Of a DNA stretch of 64,000 bases, positions 1-8,963 are shown piece by piece. Source of the stretch: Clostridiales bacterium (lineage in GTDB: Bacteria > Bacillota > Clostridia > Oscillospirales > Butyricicoccaceae). Position 1 is the stretch's first letter; the number at the start of each line of letters is the position of its first letter. The stretch spans positions 81,077 through 145,076 of the forward strand of contig JALFIV010000033.1 in NCBI GenBank assembly GCA_022775385.1. Reading direction: 5' to 3'. The notes under the pieces are model-generated. The model was not told the origin of the DNA. It saw only the letters and a program-made list of their open reading frames with translations, and did not search any database. A program made the translations under genes and the position numbers.

Positions 1-2
1 AC

Positions 3-815
3 GACCAGCATGACCAGCTCGGGATTTTCCCGTTTGCCGTACAGGTTTCTCCCTGTCCGGTAGATTACGGCGAAACCGCATCCGGCAATTATTTTAATCT
101 GCTGAATCAGACCATTACGGATCTGTACGACGGTGTACAGGCTCTTGTCGATCAAAATTCCGCGCAGATTGATCGTTTACAGGAGTTAGGTGGAATTACC
201 GATGTCACGCTGGCGGGAGCGTCAATTGTGTCCGACCTAGTGGCGACAATACCGGAAGCGACCAGTGAGACGGACGGATACATGACAGCGGAGCAAGCCG
301 AGAAACTGTCGAATGCAGTAACAGACATTGCACTTGGCACAAGTGACGCGACGCTTGGAAAAACAGGCAGCGTAGTAACGATACCAGAAGCGACCAGTGA
401 GACGGACGGATTTATGACGACGGATCAAGTGACTAAGGTTGCAAATGCAGTCACCGATATCAAGGTTGACGGCACGGCACTGACCAAAACAAATGGTGCA
501 GTCAATCTTCCGGCGGCTACGGAGTCGAATCCGGGCGTGATGACGGCGGAACAGGTTACCGCGCTGACAACCGCGCAGGCGGACGCGACGGCGGCGCTCG
601 GACAGCTTGTTAAGGTCCATGTACAAGGCACGACCGATATGTACGGCAAGATATCGCTGCCGGACAGCAAGATCTATCCGCTGGCTGCACTGAGCAACAC
701 GTTTGCGATCACCGGTGAGTACAATCTCCGTGTGGTCAATGTGTCGACGGACAGTGCGATACTCGCAAAGAATACCGCGGTTGATTTCTGGATCATCGGT
801 CTAAAGAAAGGGTGA
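3..815 (+). CDS. Phage tail/baseplate-associated fibre-like protein, 5' partial
   Basis: Frame is open from base 3 to the stop at 813-815; repeated IPEATSETDGYMTAEQ-type motifs; directly upstream of holin and endolysin. Confidence 0.6.
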   Translation, partial: DQHDQLGIFPFAVQVSPCPVDYGETASGNYFNLLNQTITDLYDGVQALVDQNSAQIDRLQELGGITDVTLAGASIVSDLVATIPEATSETDGYMTAEQAEKLSNAVTDIALGTSDATLGKTGSVVTIPEATSETDGFMTTDQVTKVANAVTDIKVDGTALTKTNGAVNLPAATESNPGVMTAEQVTALTTAQADATAALGQLVKVHVQGTTDMYGKISLPDSKIYPLAALSNTFAITGEYNLRVVNVSTDSAILAKNTAVDFWIIGLKKG

Positions 816-819
816 TTCG

Positions 820-1158
820 ATGAATTGTGCAGCATTTTTAATCACGTTTGTGTTTATCGTATTTGATTTTTTCAGCGGACTTGTGAAGGCATTTGCAACG
901 AATCATTTTACCAGCACAAAGATGAGGGAAGGTTTATTTCATAAGATCGGACTCGTGTTGTGTGTCGTGCTGGGCTATCTGATTGATTTTGCACAGGTCT
1001 ACTTGAACCTCGGTTTTTCTGTTCCAGTGACCGGCGCGATCTGTACATATATCGTTCTTATGGAAATCAGCTCGATTTTGGAAAACTTATGCGAGATGAA
1101 CCCGAACCTGATGCCGGATAAGCTGACGGAGATTTTCGGAGGCGGTCATCATGAGTAA
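820..1158 (+). CDS. Phage holin family protein
   Basis: Hydrophobic ~112 aa protein (FIVFDFFSGLVKAF..., GLVLCVVLGYLIDF) overlapping the start of an endolysin. Confidence 0.85.
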   Translation: MNCAAFLITFVFIVFDFFSGLVKAFATNHFTSTKMREGLFHKIGLVLCVVLGYLIDFAQVYLNLGFSVPVTGAICTYIVLMEISSILENLCEMNPNLMPDKLTEIFGGGHHE

Positions 1159-2497
1159 GCAGATTTCGGACAACTGTCTCACGCTGGTCAAACGCTGGGA
1201 GGGCTGTGATCTCACGGCGTACCGCGATCCGGTCGGCGTCTGGACGATCGGCTACGGTACGACCGATGCGGACAGGTCCATCACGGGTGTGACCATCAAA
1301 AAGGGACTGAAAATCAGTCAGGAGACGGCGGAAAGCTGGCTCAGGAAGTCGCTTGAGACCAAATATCTGCCGCTCGTGCTCAAGTACGACGACCGGTATC
1401 ACTGGAATCAGAATCAGCTGGATGCACTCGTCTCGTTTGCGTATAACATCGGATCGATCGACCAACTGACCGCAAACGGAACGCGCTCGATCGCGCAGAT
1501 CAGCGCGCACATCACCGCATATAATAAGGCGGGAGGCAGGGTGCTGAACGGTCTGACCAATCGACGCCGCGAGGAAAAAGCATTGTTTGACAGGAAGGTG
1601 AGCACGGTGAGTACGAAGAAATACACTGTCACGTTCCAGACCGAGAGCAAATACAAGGTCGTCAGATACGGCGGCAACTCGGTTTACAACTCCGCCTGCG
1701 GTCCGGCATCGCTGTGCAATGCACTGCGGGCGGCGGGCATCGCGGATGTCGGTCTGCTGACGATGTGTAAGCTCGCGGTGTCCTGCGGCGCAAGGGTGGA
1801 CGGCGGGACGGATATGCAGACGCTCCTCAAGGCGGCGTCGGAAAAGTACGGATTTTCCTTCACCGGCACCTACAAGAACGCCTATCTGCGGAAGCATCTC
1901 AAAGCGGGTGGCACAGCGATCCTGCACGCGGGAAGCGCGTACCAGTTGTTTGCGAACGGCGGACACTTTGTCGCGGCGGTGGGTGCATCCGGTGATGTCA
2001 TTACCGTGCTCGACTCGTATTGGTACGACGGCAAGTACACGAGCACGACGCTCCGCAGGGACAACGTCAAGGTGATCGCCAAGGGCGTCATCCAGACCAG
2101 CCTGATCCAGTGCGGAAAGGCGACGATCGACCGCAATCCGAGCTATTATCTGATCATGCCGAAGCCTAAGACGGCAACGACCACTGCCAAGGTCAACGCC
2201 CGATCCGGCGCGGGCGTGACCAAGCGCAAGCTCGGCACGATCGACAAGGGCGCAACGCTGACGGTGCTGGAGGAGACCAGGAACTGGATCAAAACCGGCG
2301 TCTGGATCGCGAAAAAGCACTGTGAGTTGGAGGATGGCAGGGCGGTGACGCTGGCCAATCTCAACGCCAGAGCGGCCAACAGCATCAAGTCGGACAAGGT
2401 CGGCACGATCCGCAAGGGCGTGACATTGTCCGTGCTGGAGATGACCGAGAATTGGGTTAAGGTGTCCTTTTGGGTCGCGCGGAAGTATACGAAGTAA
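1151..2497 (+). CDS. Multidomain phage endolysin: GH24-type lysozyme + C39-like peptidase domain + two SH3-like repeats
   Basis: KRWEGCDLTAYRDPVGVWTIGYGTT (GH24); ACGPASLCNALRAAG...GHFVAAVG...LDSYW (C39-like); KVNARSGAGVTKRKLGTI and NLNARAANSIKSDKVGTI (SH3-like). Confidence 0.85.
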   Translation: MSKQISDNCLTLVKRWEGCDLTAYRDPVGVWTIGYGTTDADRSITGVTIKKGLKISQETAESWLRKSLETKYLPLVLKYDDRYHWNQNQLDALVSFAYNIGSIDQLTANGTRSIAQISAHITAYNKAGGRVLNGLTNRRREEKALFDRKVSTVSTKKYTVTFQTESKYKVVRYGGNSVYNSACGPASLCNALRAAGIADVGLLTMCKLAVSCGARVDGGTDMQTLLKAASEKYGFSFTGTYKNAYLRKHLKAGGTAILHAGSAYQLFANGGHFVAAVGASGDVITVLDSYWYDGKYTSTTLRRDNVKVIAKGVIQTSLIQCGKATIDRNPSYYLIMPKPKTATTTAKVNARSGAGVTKRKLGTIDKGATLTVLEETRNWIKTGVWIAKKHCELEDGRAVTLANLNARAANSIKSDKVGTIRKGVTLSVLEMTENWVKVSFWVARKYTK

Positions 2498-2510
2498 AAG
2501 ACATGGCAAA

Positions 2511-2550
2511 GCCCCAGAGGACCATTGAATCCTCTGGGGCTGTTTCTTTT
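2511..2550 (+). terminator. Rho-independent terminator after endolysin
   Basis: GCCCCAGAGGA...TCCTCTGGGGC followed by TGTTTCTTTTTC. Confidence 0.85.
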
Positions 2551-2648
2551 TCTATTTATAGAATGGTATATTTCTGGAATCTTTATAGATAAAAAGAGCA
2601 ATATATGGTATATTTAAGGAAAATATCGTCTTAAAGGAGAAATCTAGA

Positions 2649-3506
2649 ATGAGAAAAAGAATCTCTGAATCGAATATATTTCCGCAGTTCGACTTATTTA
2701 CAGAATACCAAAAGATTGAGAGTTTGATTTCTGAAAGACAAATTATTGGACAAATTAATCAATTCGGAAGAAATCTTACTCCCCAATTTACTATTGAGGA
2801 TTATATAGGACAATTGTATTTTAGCGACTGGAATTTACGCGGAACTTTTGTTTCTATAGAGGATATGCGCCAAGGGTTAGGGATCAAAAAAGAGAATTTC
2901 AACGCTGAAATCATTAGTCAGGACATGGTTTTGGATTTTCTTCAATATGCAGCTAATCTATGCAATAGAACTTGTCTGACCATAAATAGATGCAAAGTGG
3001 CATATATTGCAGATAAGAATTATCTTAGTATGCTGATAGAAATTATCACGAAGTTTGTGAAACATTTGGGTGCGGAGATTTCAATAGAGCCGGACGGTTC
3101 TGAAGTTTTTGTTGTCTATAAAAATGAGCTGGGAATTGTAGTTGCCGACGACCATCCGGATATTAAAGATAGCATTGTCGAGTACAAAAAGATTGATAAT
3201 AGGGGGGATTTAACGAGAAAAGGTGAAATACTATGCACTCTTTTTAAAAAGCTAGAGCCAGTTGAGAAAAAACTAAAAAGAACTGAGTATCGGAACCTGT
3301 GCGATGATACTACCTTTTTGTTCAATAGGACAGGTATACGGCATTGTGTTGAAACAGACAGAATTGCCAGTGAAACATTTTTAAAGATGAAACCAGAGGA
3401 ATTAGAAATATGGTATGATAGAACATTTGATATGTTTTTATCGTGTATGGTTATTTCTAAATATTTAGATATTAAAAATGAAATTAAGGATATAAAACGT
3501 ACATAG
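2649..3506 (+). CDS. Hypothetical protein, AT-rich accessory gene
   Basis: 285 aa ORF with AAAGGAG upstream; composition much more AT-rich than its neighbours. Confidence 0.7.
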   Translation: MRKRISESNIFPQFDLFTEYQKIESLISERQIIGQINQFGRNLTPQFTIEDYIGQLYFSDWNLRGTFVSIEDMRQGLGIKKENFNAEIISQDMVLDFLQYAANLCNRTCLTINRCKVAYIADKNYLSMLIEIITKFVKHLGAEISIEPDGSEVFVVYKNELGIVVADDHPDIKDSIVEYKKIDNRGDLTRKGEILCTLFKKLEPVEKKLKRTEYRNLCDDTTFLFNRTGIRHCVETDRIASETFLKMKPEELEIWYDRTFDMFLSCMVISKYLDIKNEIKDIKRT

Positions 3507-3531
3507 TAGGGAATGAGGTGGAATAGCGTGA

Positions 3532-3573
3532 CCGGAAACGGAGCTTGAAATGGCTCTGTTTCCGGATTTTTTG
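3532..3573. terminator. Strong terminator hairpin, probably bidirectional between convergent genes
   Basis: CCGGAAACgGAG...CTCtGTTTCCGG then ATTTTTTG. Confidence 0.75.
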
Positions 3574-3576
3574 TAT

Positions 3577-4415
3577 TCAAGATTTCGGTGCATCGGAGGG
3601 CGGAACAAATTCATAGGCCGCGTGATGGCTGCTCAAATCAAAGACCGGTTTTCCGCGCTCCCACAGCCGAACGCGGATCTCCGCATTGCTGCTTTCACGA
3701 ATCGTGCCGGTCATATTGCCCTTGACAGGGGAGTGAAGCGCAAACCCATCGTGGGAAGGGTGGATATCCACTTCCAGCAGGAGCTTTCCCTGCGACAGGC
3801 AGATGTGGTGCGGACCGGCGCGAGGATGAGGACGCCGCGGTAGGTTGCGAGGCGGTATTCGCGGCCGCCGTACATAACAGCGCAGATGCATCCCTGAAAG
3901 CGGATGACGCAGAACGGGATATGCGCAATCGACACCATAATCGAGCGCGGCTCAGGAAAGCTGTTGCACTGCAGCCAGAGATACGAGCTGGGAAAGGACG
4001 TGCCGCTGTCCGTTTCGATGTATCCGTCGCCGCCGTCGAAACAGTATGGTTTGCCGTGAATGGTCACGCTGCCGCGGAGCGCGTGCGACATACTGATGAC
4101 GCCGTGGCGGCATTCCATCGGGAAGAATCGAAACGGTCCCATGATGTCCGTGTGCAGCGGCGTCAGCGCTCCGTAGGCGATCTCGCCGCTGATACCGGGA
4201 AGGTCGATCCTGCATCCGCGCCGCGAGAACTGACAGTCTCCGGCTCGGATGATTCCGCTGTGTACCGACAGCTCCGGCACGTCAAATTGCTCGGAACCGT
4301 CGGTGGAGATCACCTGAATGAATGCGCCGTGTTCGGTTCGTCCGGGAATGAACGCGGCCATATTCTGATCGTTTTGATGCTTGAAATACCAGCCCTCGAA
4401 GCGATTGTGTTTCAT
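3577..4415 (-). pseudogene. Tocopherol cyclase-like family gene with apparent 1-nt frameshift
   Basis: N-terminal frame 4415->3711 (MKHNRFEGWYFKHQ...); expected C-terminal part (HHICLSQGKLLLEVDI...) continues in the frame of ORF 3577-3891. Confidence 0.65.
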
Positions 4416-4666
4416 GGGACTTCCTCCGGTGTGATTTACTGAGAACAGTATGGACCGGTATCCGTGAAATAATTTGTCCAGGAAAATATATTATTGTTAA
4501 TTCATCTAGACATAATATATTTCATTGACAATATTTTGAATTTGGGATATTCTAAAATAAAGAACAACTGTTCGAATAAATATATTTCAGGTATTCTTTT
4601 ATTTTTTGGTGGATTATGTTATACTTTGTTTAGTATTGCAAGATTTTTCAGAAAGGATACTGTTCC

Positions 4667-5608
4667 ATGTCTAAAAAGGTTTATTTTTATAAAGTAGAAT
4701 TGTTTGATGAATCTAATAATAGAACTGCAAATTATGCTGATATAAAGTCACTTATTTCGCAAATTATTGATAGACATGCCAGTACTTGTTCTGATTTCAA
4801 AGTTGTTGATCTTTCACGTGAGGAACAATTGCACTATTTGGCGGATATTTTTGACTATAATGATAGTTTTCTGTTTATGCGTCTTAGCGCTCAAAAACCC
4901 ACTGGTAGTTATTTGCATCGGAATTACTCCACTAATATTCCTAATGAACTCTTGGAGGGAATTAGTGAGGATCAAGAAGGTATTGAGATTTATACATATG
5001 TATTACTGAATTATCAAACTGGTATTTTGGCATATTTGAGCCAAAAAGGTGCACCAAGTGTATCTGTTTTGAATTATTTTTTTGGAAAATATAATAACAG
5101 TTTTTCACTCAAACTCACTAAAATTCCAAATTCACGTGGTATCGAACTCATTTATAATACTCCCGAATCTCATATTTCTCAGATTGAAATCGAAGTACCA
5201 GTTCCAAGTGCTGATATGTTGCAATCAGTATTTCATTGGGATCAAAATGATATCTTAGATGCACAAACTATGGAAAATCTTAAATTTACAGTTCGACTGT
5301 CTGCTGACAAACGGAAAATGGTTACACAAACAGATCAAGAGACTCAAAGGATTATTGATATTATCAAAGAGAAATTACCTTTTTATCGTAAGGCTAAACT
5401 TCGTGCAAAAGCAAAAAATATTAAAACTCGAGAGTTTAATTTCTTTGAGGATTATTATAATTACCCAGTTGAGATTCCGACCTATAAGACTGTCGATCAT
5501 CATAAAGTTTATTATACTGCAAACGAATTTGTTTCAATATATAGAGATCATTTGCAGATGGCATATTATGAGAGTATAGATATATTAAAAGAAATTACAA
5601 ATCGATAA
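4667..5608 (+). CDS. Uncharacterised accessory protein (possibly DUF6731-like; unverified)
   Basis: 313 aa, AT-rich; AGAAAGGAT SD upstream; paired with downstream membrane gene 15 bp away. Confidence 0.75.
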   Translation: MSKKVYFYKVELFDESNNRTANYADIKSLISQIIDRHASTCSDFKVVDLSREEQLHYLADIFDYNDSFLFMRLSAQKPTGSYLHRNYSTNIPNELLEGISEDQEGIEIYTYVLLNYQTGILAYLSQKGAPSVSVLNYFFGKYNNSFSLKLTKIPNSRGIELIYNTPESHISQIEIEVPVPSADMLQSVFHWDQNDILDAQTMENLKFTVRLSADKRKMVTQTDQETQRIIDIIKEKLPFYRKAKLRAKAKNIKTREFNFFEDYYNYPVEIPTYKTVDHHKVYYTANEFVSIYRDHLQMAYYESIDILKEITNR

Positions 5609-5623
5609 GGAGTAGTATTTTTT

Positions 5624-6223
5624 ATGAAACAGCATATGGTAATTCTTAAAACAATTAAATATGCTGTTGTTTTTGTTGTTTTGGGATGTTTGAATACTCA
5701 TTTTCCATTTATCCCTCTTCCAAAAACTTCGAATGCAGAAGACATATATTCTGTTTTTATTACTGTCAGCACTGTTTTTGCAGGTTTTTCTTTCACCGCA
5801 TTGGGGTTGTTGCTCGGGCTATCTTCGGAAACACTGATTCAAAAAATAAAAAATACTTCAATAATGATAGATAAGGTTCGTCGAATAGTCTATAGTATTG
5901 TATGTTTCATGGTTTCCGCAATTTTGTCATTGATAGAAGTTCTTAAGATTACTGACAATATCATTTTGAATATATCAAATTTAGAATCGAGCTTAGACCA
6001 TGTTATCAATCATATTCAGAATGTTTTATACATGCTTAATATTGGATTTTTAATATGCGGTATTTTTTATTTTTCGATTGCAGTATACGATTTATATCAT
6101 CTTCTAAAGCGCATCTATTCATATAATTCTGCAGAAAGCAAAGCAAGGATTTCTGCTGTTCGGGAAGCGCTTGAACGAAATAAACGCATATTAGAGGATT
6201 TGGATAATGATAATGATGATTAA
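5624..6223 (+). CDS. Predicted four-TM membrane protein, partner of the upstream gene
   Basis: Hydrophobic segments IKYAVVFVVLGCLN, VFITVSTVFAGFSFTALGLLL, IVYSIVCFMVSAILSLI, IGFLICGIFYFSIAV; AAGGAG SD. Confidence 0.75.
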   Translation: MKQHMVILKTIKYAVVFVVLGCLNTHFPFIPLPKTSNAEDIYSVFITVSTVFAGFSFTALGLLLGLSSETLIQKIKNTSIMIDKVRRIVYSIVCFMVSAILSLIEVLKITDNIILNISNLESSLDHVINHIQNVLYMLNIGFLICGIFYFSIAVYDLYHLLKRIYSYNSAESKARISAVREALERNKRILEDLDNDNDD

Positions 6224-6235
6224 TTATGAAACACA

Positions 6236-6266
6236 CCTGCAGAAACATATTCTGCAGGTTGTTTTT
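6236..6266 (+). terminator. Terminator of the two-gene AT-rich island
   Basis: CCTGCAGAA ACATA TTCTGCAGG TTGTTTTT. Confidence 0.8.
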
Positions 6267-6271
6267 ATGTT

Positions 6272-6715
6272 TCTATCCCCCTCCTCGACCGCAAAGACCG
6301 TATGAGTATGTACAGCGGACTCGAAGTCCGTGTTCCGTTCTGTGATCATCGGATTGCGGAATATCTGTATCATGTGCCGTGGCAGTGGAAAGACTTGAAC
6401 GGAGTGGAAAAGGGACTGCTGCGCGAGGCGGTCAGGGGATGGCTGCCGGATGAAGTGCGTCTGCGCAAAAAGAGTCCGTATCCCAAGACACACAATCCGG
6501 CATATCTCGAGGCGGTTTCGGAGCGTCTGCGCGGTCTGCTTGCGGAGGGGAGCTCGCCGATGTTTGATCTGGTGCGCAAGGATCGGCTGGAAAGTCTGCT
6601 GACCGATACCCGCGCACAGCCGTGGTACGGACAGCTGATGACAACCCCGCAGACCATCGCGTATTTTCTGCAGCTGGATTACTGGATGCGCACCTATCAT
6701 GTGCGTGTTCTGTGA
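6272..6715 (+). pseudogene. asnB: Asparagine synthetase (AsnB) C-terminal remnant
   Basis: In-frame PLLDRKDRMSMYSGLEVRVPFCDHRIAEYLYHVPW... matches the AsnB synthetase domain; N-terminal amidotransferase and ATP-binding parts absent. Confidence 0.8.
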
Positions 6716-6748
6716 GAGGATTGTTTTTTCGCAGTATACTGAAAACAA

Positions 6749-6779
6749 GGGCAGTCACACTCGTGCGGAGTGACTGCCC
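6749..6779. terminator. Terminator hairpin between asnB remnant and convergent PH-domain gene
   Basis: GGGCAGTCAC...GTGACTGCCC. Confidence 0.7.
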
Positions 6780-6809
6780 CTGTTCGGTTTCATTTCATCC
6801 GTATTTCTG

Positions 6810-7181
6810 TCAGAACGTGTTTGCGGCGATCGCCTGACCGATTGCAACGATATCGGAGCCGCCGGTAAATTCAAACCGCACCTTGCCGAGACCGGAGAGA
6901 TAGATTTCGAGTTCGCTGTCCAGATCAAGGACGCCGGCGGTTTCTACGGAGAACGCAGAGATTTTGTTGTAGATGAGAGAGGTATAATCCTTCTTTTTAC
7001 CGGTGATTCCCTGTACATTGACGGAGATCACCCGTTTGTCTGTGAATACCACGTAATCACGCAGCGCAGTATAACTGGAGATCACTCTTTCTCCCGGAAC
7101 GAGCAGTGCGGCAACATCTCCGATGCGGGAATCTTTGTCCATTCTCAGCTTGATAATGGCACCGTTTTTGAAATCGATCAT
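6810..7181 (-). CDS. PH-domain-like protein
   Basis: ATG at 7181 with GAGGAGG SD; LLVPGERVISSYTALRDYVVFTDKRVISVNVQGITGKKKDYTSLIYNKISAFSVETAG typical of bacterial PH domains. Confidence 0.75.
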   Translation of the reverse strand: MIDFKNGAIIKLRMDKDSRIGDVAALLVPGERVISSYTALRDYVVFTDKRVISVNVQGITGKKKDYTSLIYNKISAFSVETAGVLDLDSELEIYLSGLGKVRFEFTGGSDIVAIGQAIAANTF

Positions 7182-7379
7182 GTTTCTTTCCTCCTCACAA
7201 GAAAAATGGGAAATGGGGTTGGAAGCTCTTGCGAAAATGCGTTTCCAAACCACATCTCTCGGTCTGAGCTTCTGTATGGATCTGATGTTACAATTTATCC
7301 CACTTCTATTCAATCACGATTACCGTCAAAATGCAAGAAAAATCTGCAAGACAGCGGGGATGTCCGATTCAGCCTCATC

Positions 7380-7408
7380 TTGCAAACCTCCCTTCGATCC
7401 CGTATAAT
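7380..7408 (+). promoter_or_regulatory. SigmaA-type promoter upstream of ispD
   Basis: TTGCAA-17 bp-TATAAT. Confidence 0.6.
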
Positions 7409-7443
7409 ATGGGTAATGTGTGAAGAGGGAGCGGATAGAAACG

Positions 7444-8163
7444 ATGTTTGGAAAGAAAAAGAAGCAAACGCCGAAGGGGACGCTGGTCTATGCGGTGCTG
7501 CCCGCGGCAGGCACGTCGAGCAGAATGAACGGAGAAAACAAGCTGATGCTGGATCTGTGCGGAAAACCGGTGATCCGCCGGACGCTGGAGGCATTTGAGG
7601 CGTGTGAGGTGATCGACGGCATTGTGATTTCCTGCCGGGAGGAACAGCGGGAGGACTATCACGCGCTGTACAAAGCATGGGGACTGACCAAGCCGCTGAT
7701 CACGACTGTCGGCGGAGAGACGCGTGAGCACTCGGTGTATCAGGGCGTTCTCGCCTGTCCGCCGGAGGTCGGCTATGTCGCGATTCACGACGCCGCCCGT
7801 CCGTTCATCCTGCCGGAGCTGATCGCCAAAACGGTGGAGACCGCGCGCAGAGATACGGCGGCGGCGCTGGCGGTTCCGGTCAAGGACAGTATCAAGCGCA
7901 TTCAGAACGGACGGATGGTGGAGGATGTCCGACGTGATTCGATTGTCGCGGCACAGACGCCGCAGACCTTTGATATCGACCTGATCCGCGCGGCGCTCAA
8001 GCATGCGCTGGAATCCGGCATTCCGATGACGGATGATATCGGCGCGGCGGAGACCATCGGACAGCCGACCACGATCATCCAAGGCGACTATAACAACATC
8101 AAAATCACGACACAGGAGGATCTCCTGATGGGCGAGCGGATTATAAAGGAGCGCATGGGATGA
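7444..8163 (+). CDS. ispD: 2-C-methyl-D-erythritol 4-phosphate cytidylyltransferase
   Basis: [39 protein letters not shown]. Confidence 0.93.
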   Translation: MFGKKKKQTPKGTLVYAVLPAAGTSSRMNGENKLMLDLCGKPVIRRTLEAFEACEVIDGIVISCREEQREDYHALYKAWGLTKPLITTVGGETREHSVYQGVLACPPEVGYVAIHDAARPFILPELIAKTVETARRDTAAALAVPVKDSIKRIQNGRMVEDVRRDSIVAAQTPQTFDIDLIRAALKHALESGIPMTDDIGAAETIGQPTTIIQGDYNNIKITTQEDLLMGERIIKERMG

Positions 8164-8633
8164 GAATCGGACACGGATACGACGTACACCGCCTGAAAGA
8201 GGGCAGAAAGTGCATCATCGGCGGGGTGGAGATCGCGCACACCGCCGGTCTGGACGGACACAGCGATGCGGATGTCCTGACCCATGCGGTCATGGACGCC
8301 CTGCTCGGCGCGGCCTGTCTGGGTGATATCGGCCATCTGTTTCCGGACAATGACGATGCGTTTCTCGGCATCGACAGTCTGATTCTGCTGCGCCGCGTCC
8401 ATGCGGTTCTGCGGGAGCACGGCTACCGGCTGGGAAATCTGGATGCGACCATCATCGCACAGGCGCCCAGAATGGCGCCGCACATCGACGCGATGCGCAG
8501 AAATATTGCGGACTGTCTGGAGGCGGACATCGGCGCGGTCAGCATCAAGGCGACCACGGAGGAGCGTCTGGGCTTCACGGGGGAAAAGCTGGGGATTGCG
8601 GCGCATGCGGTCTGCCTGCTGGAGAACATCTGA
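8160..8633 (+). CDS. ispF: 2-C-methyl-D-erythritol 2,4-cyclodiphosphate synthase
   Basis: [43 protein letters not shown]. Confidence 0.95.
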   Translation: MRIGHGYDVHRLKEGRKCIIGGVEIAHTAGLDGHSDADVLTHAVMDALLGAACLGDIGHLFPDNDDAFLGIDSLILLRRVHAVLREHGYRLGNLDATIIAQAPRMAPHIDAMRRNIADCLEADIGAVSIKATTEERLGFTGEKLGIAAHAVCLLENI

Positions 8634-8745
8634 CAATTGCACACAGCGCAGTCTTCCGCTCCGGCGGGAGGCTGTTTTTTTGCACGGATTTCCGCTCCGC
8701 CGCATACAATGGGAACAGCCCGCAAGGACACAGGGGGAGTGCGGT

Positions 8746-8961
8746 ATGAGAGAAATGGGATGGATTGTCTGCTGTACCCAGAATGAGGCGTTACAGCTGA
8801 TGCGGCAGCTGCGGCGGTGCGGGATTTCGGGGACGGTCACCCGTCCGGCGCACAGACGGCACAAGTCGTGTTCCTGGGCGGTGCAGATTGCACGCGGTCA
8901 GCGGGAGCAGGCGGCGGCATGTCTGCGCACGGAATCAATCAAATGGGAATGGATGGAGTGA
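8746..8961 (+). CDS. DUF3343-like small protein
   Basis: 71 aa, SD AGGGGGAG; next to class V aminotransferase. Confidence 0.5.
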   Translation: MREMGWIVCCTQNEALQLMRQLRRCGISGTVTRPAHRRHKSCSWAVQIARGQREQAAACLRTESIKWEWME

Positions 8962-8963
8962 CC

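Noticed and set aside
1067-2509. 480-aa minus-strand ORF
   Set aside because: Shadow of the endolysin gene in GC-rich codons; Arg/His/Asp-rich with no domain sense. The same applies to 12360-14405, 11141-12622, 18457-19848, 24261-25814, 33158-34738, 35013-36692 and 40794-42104 on the minus strand.
4494-4697. 67-aa plus-strand ORF
   Set aside because: AT-rich with a weak start context and overlaps the better-supported start at 4667; more likely a leader region.
4667-6223. Assigning the pair to the Kiwa defence system
   Set aside because: A 4-TM plus ~315-aa partner superficially resembles KwaA/KwaB, but gene order is reversed and no DUF4868-like sequence was recognised; left as an uncharacterised pair.
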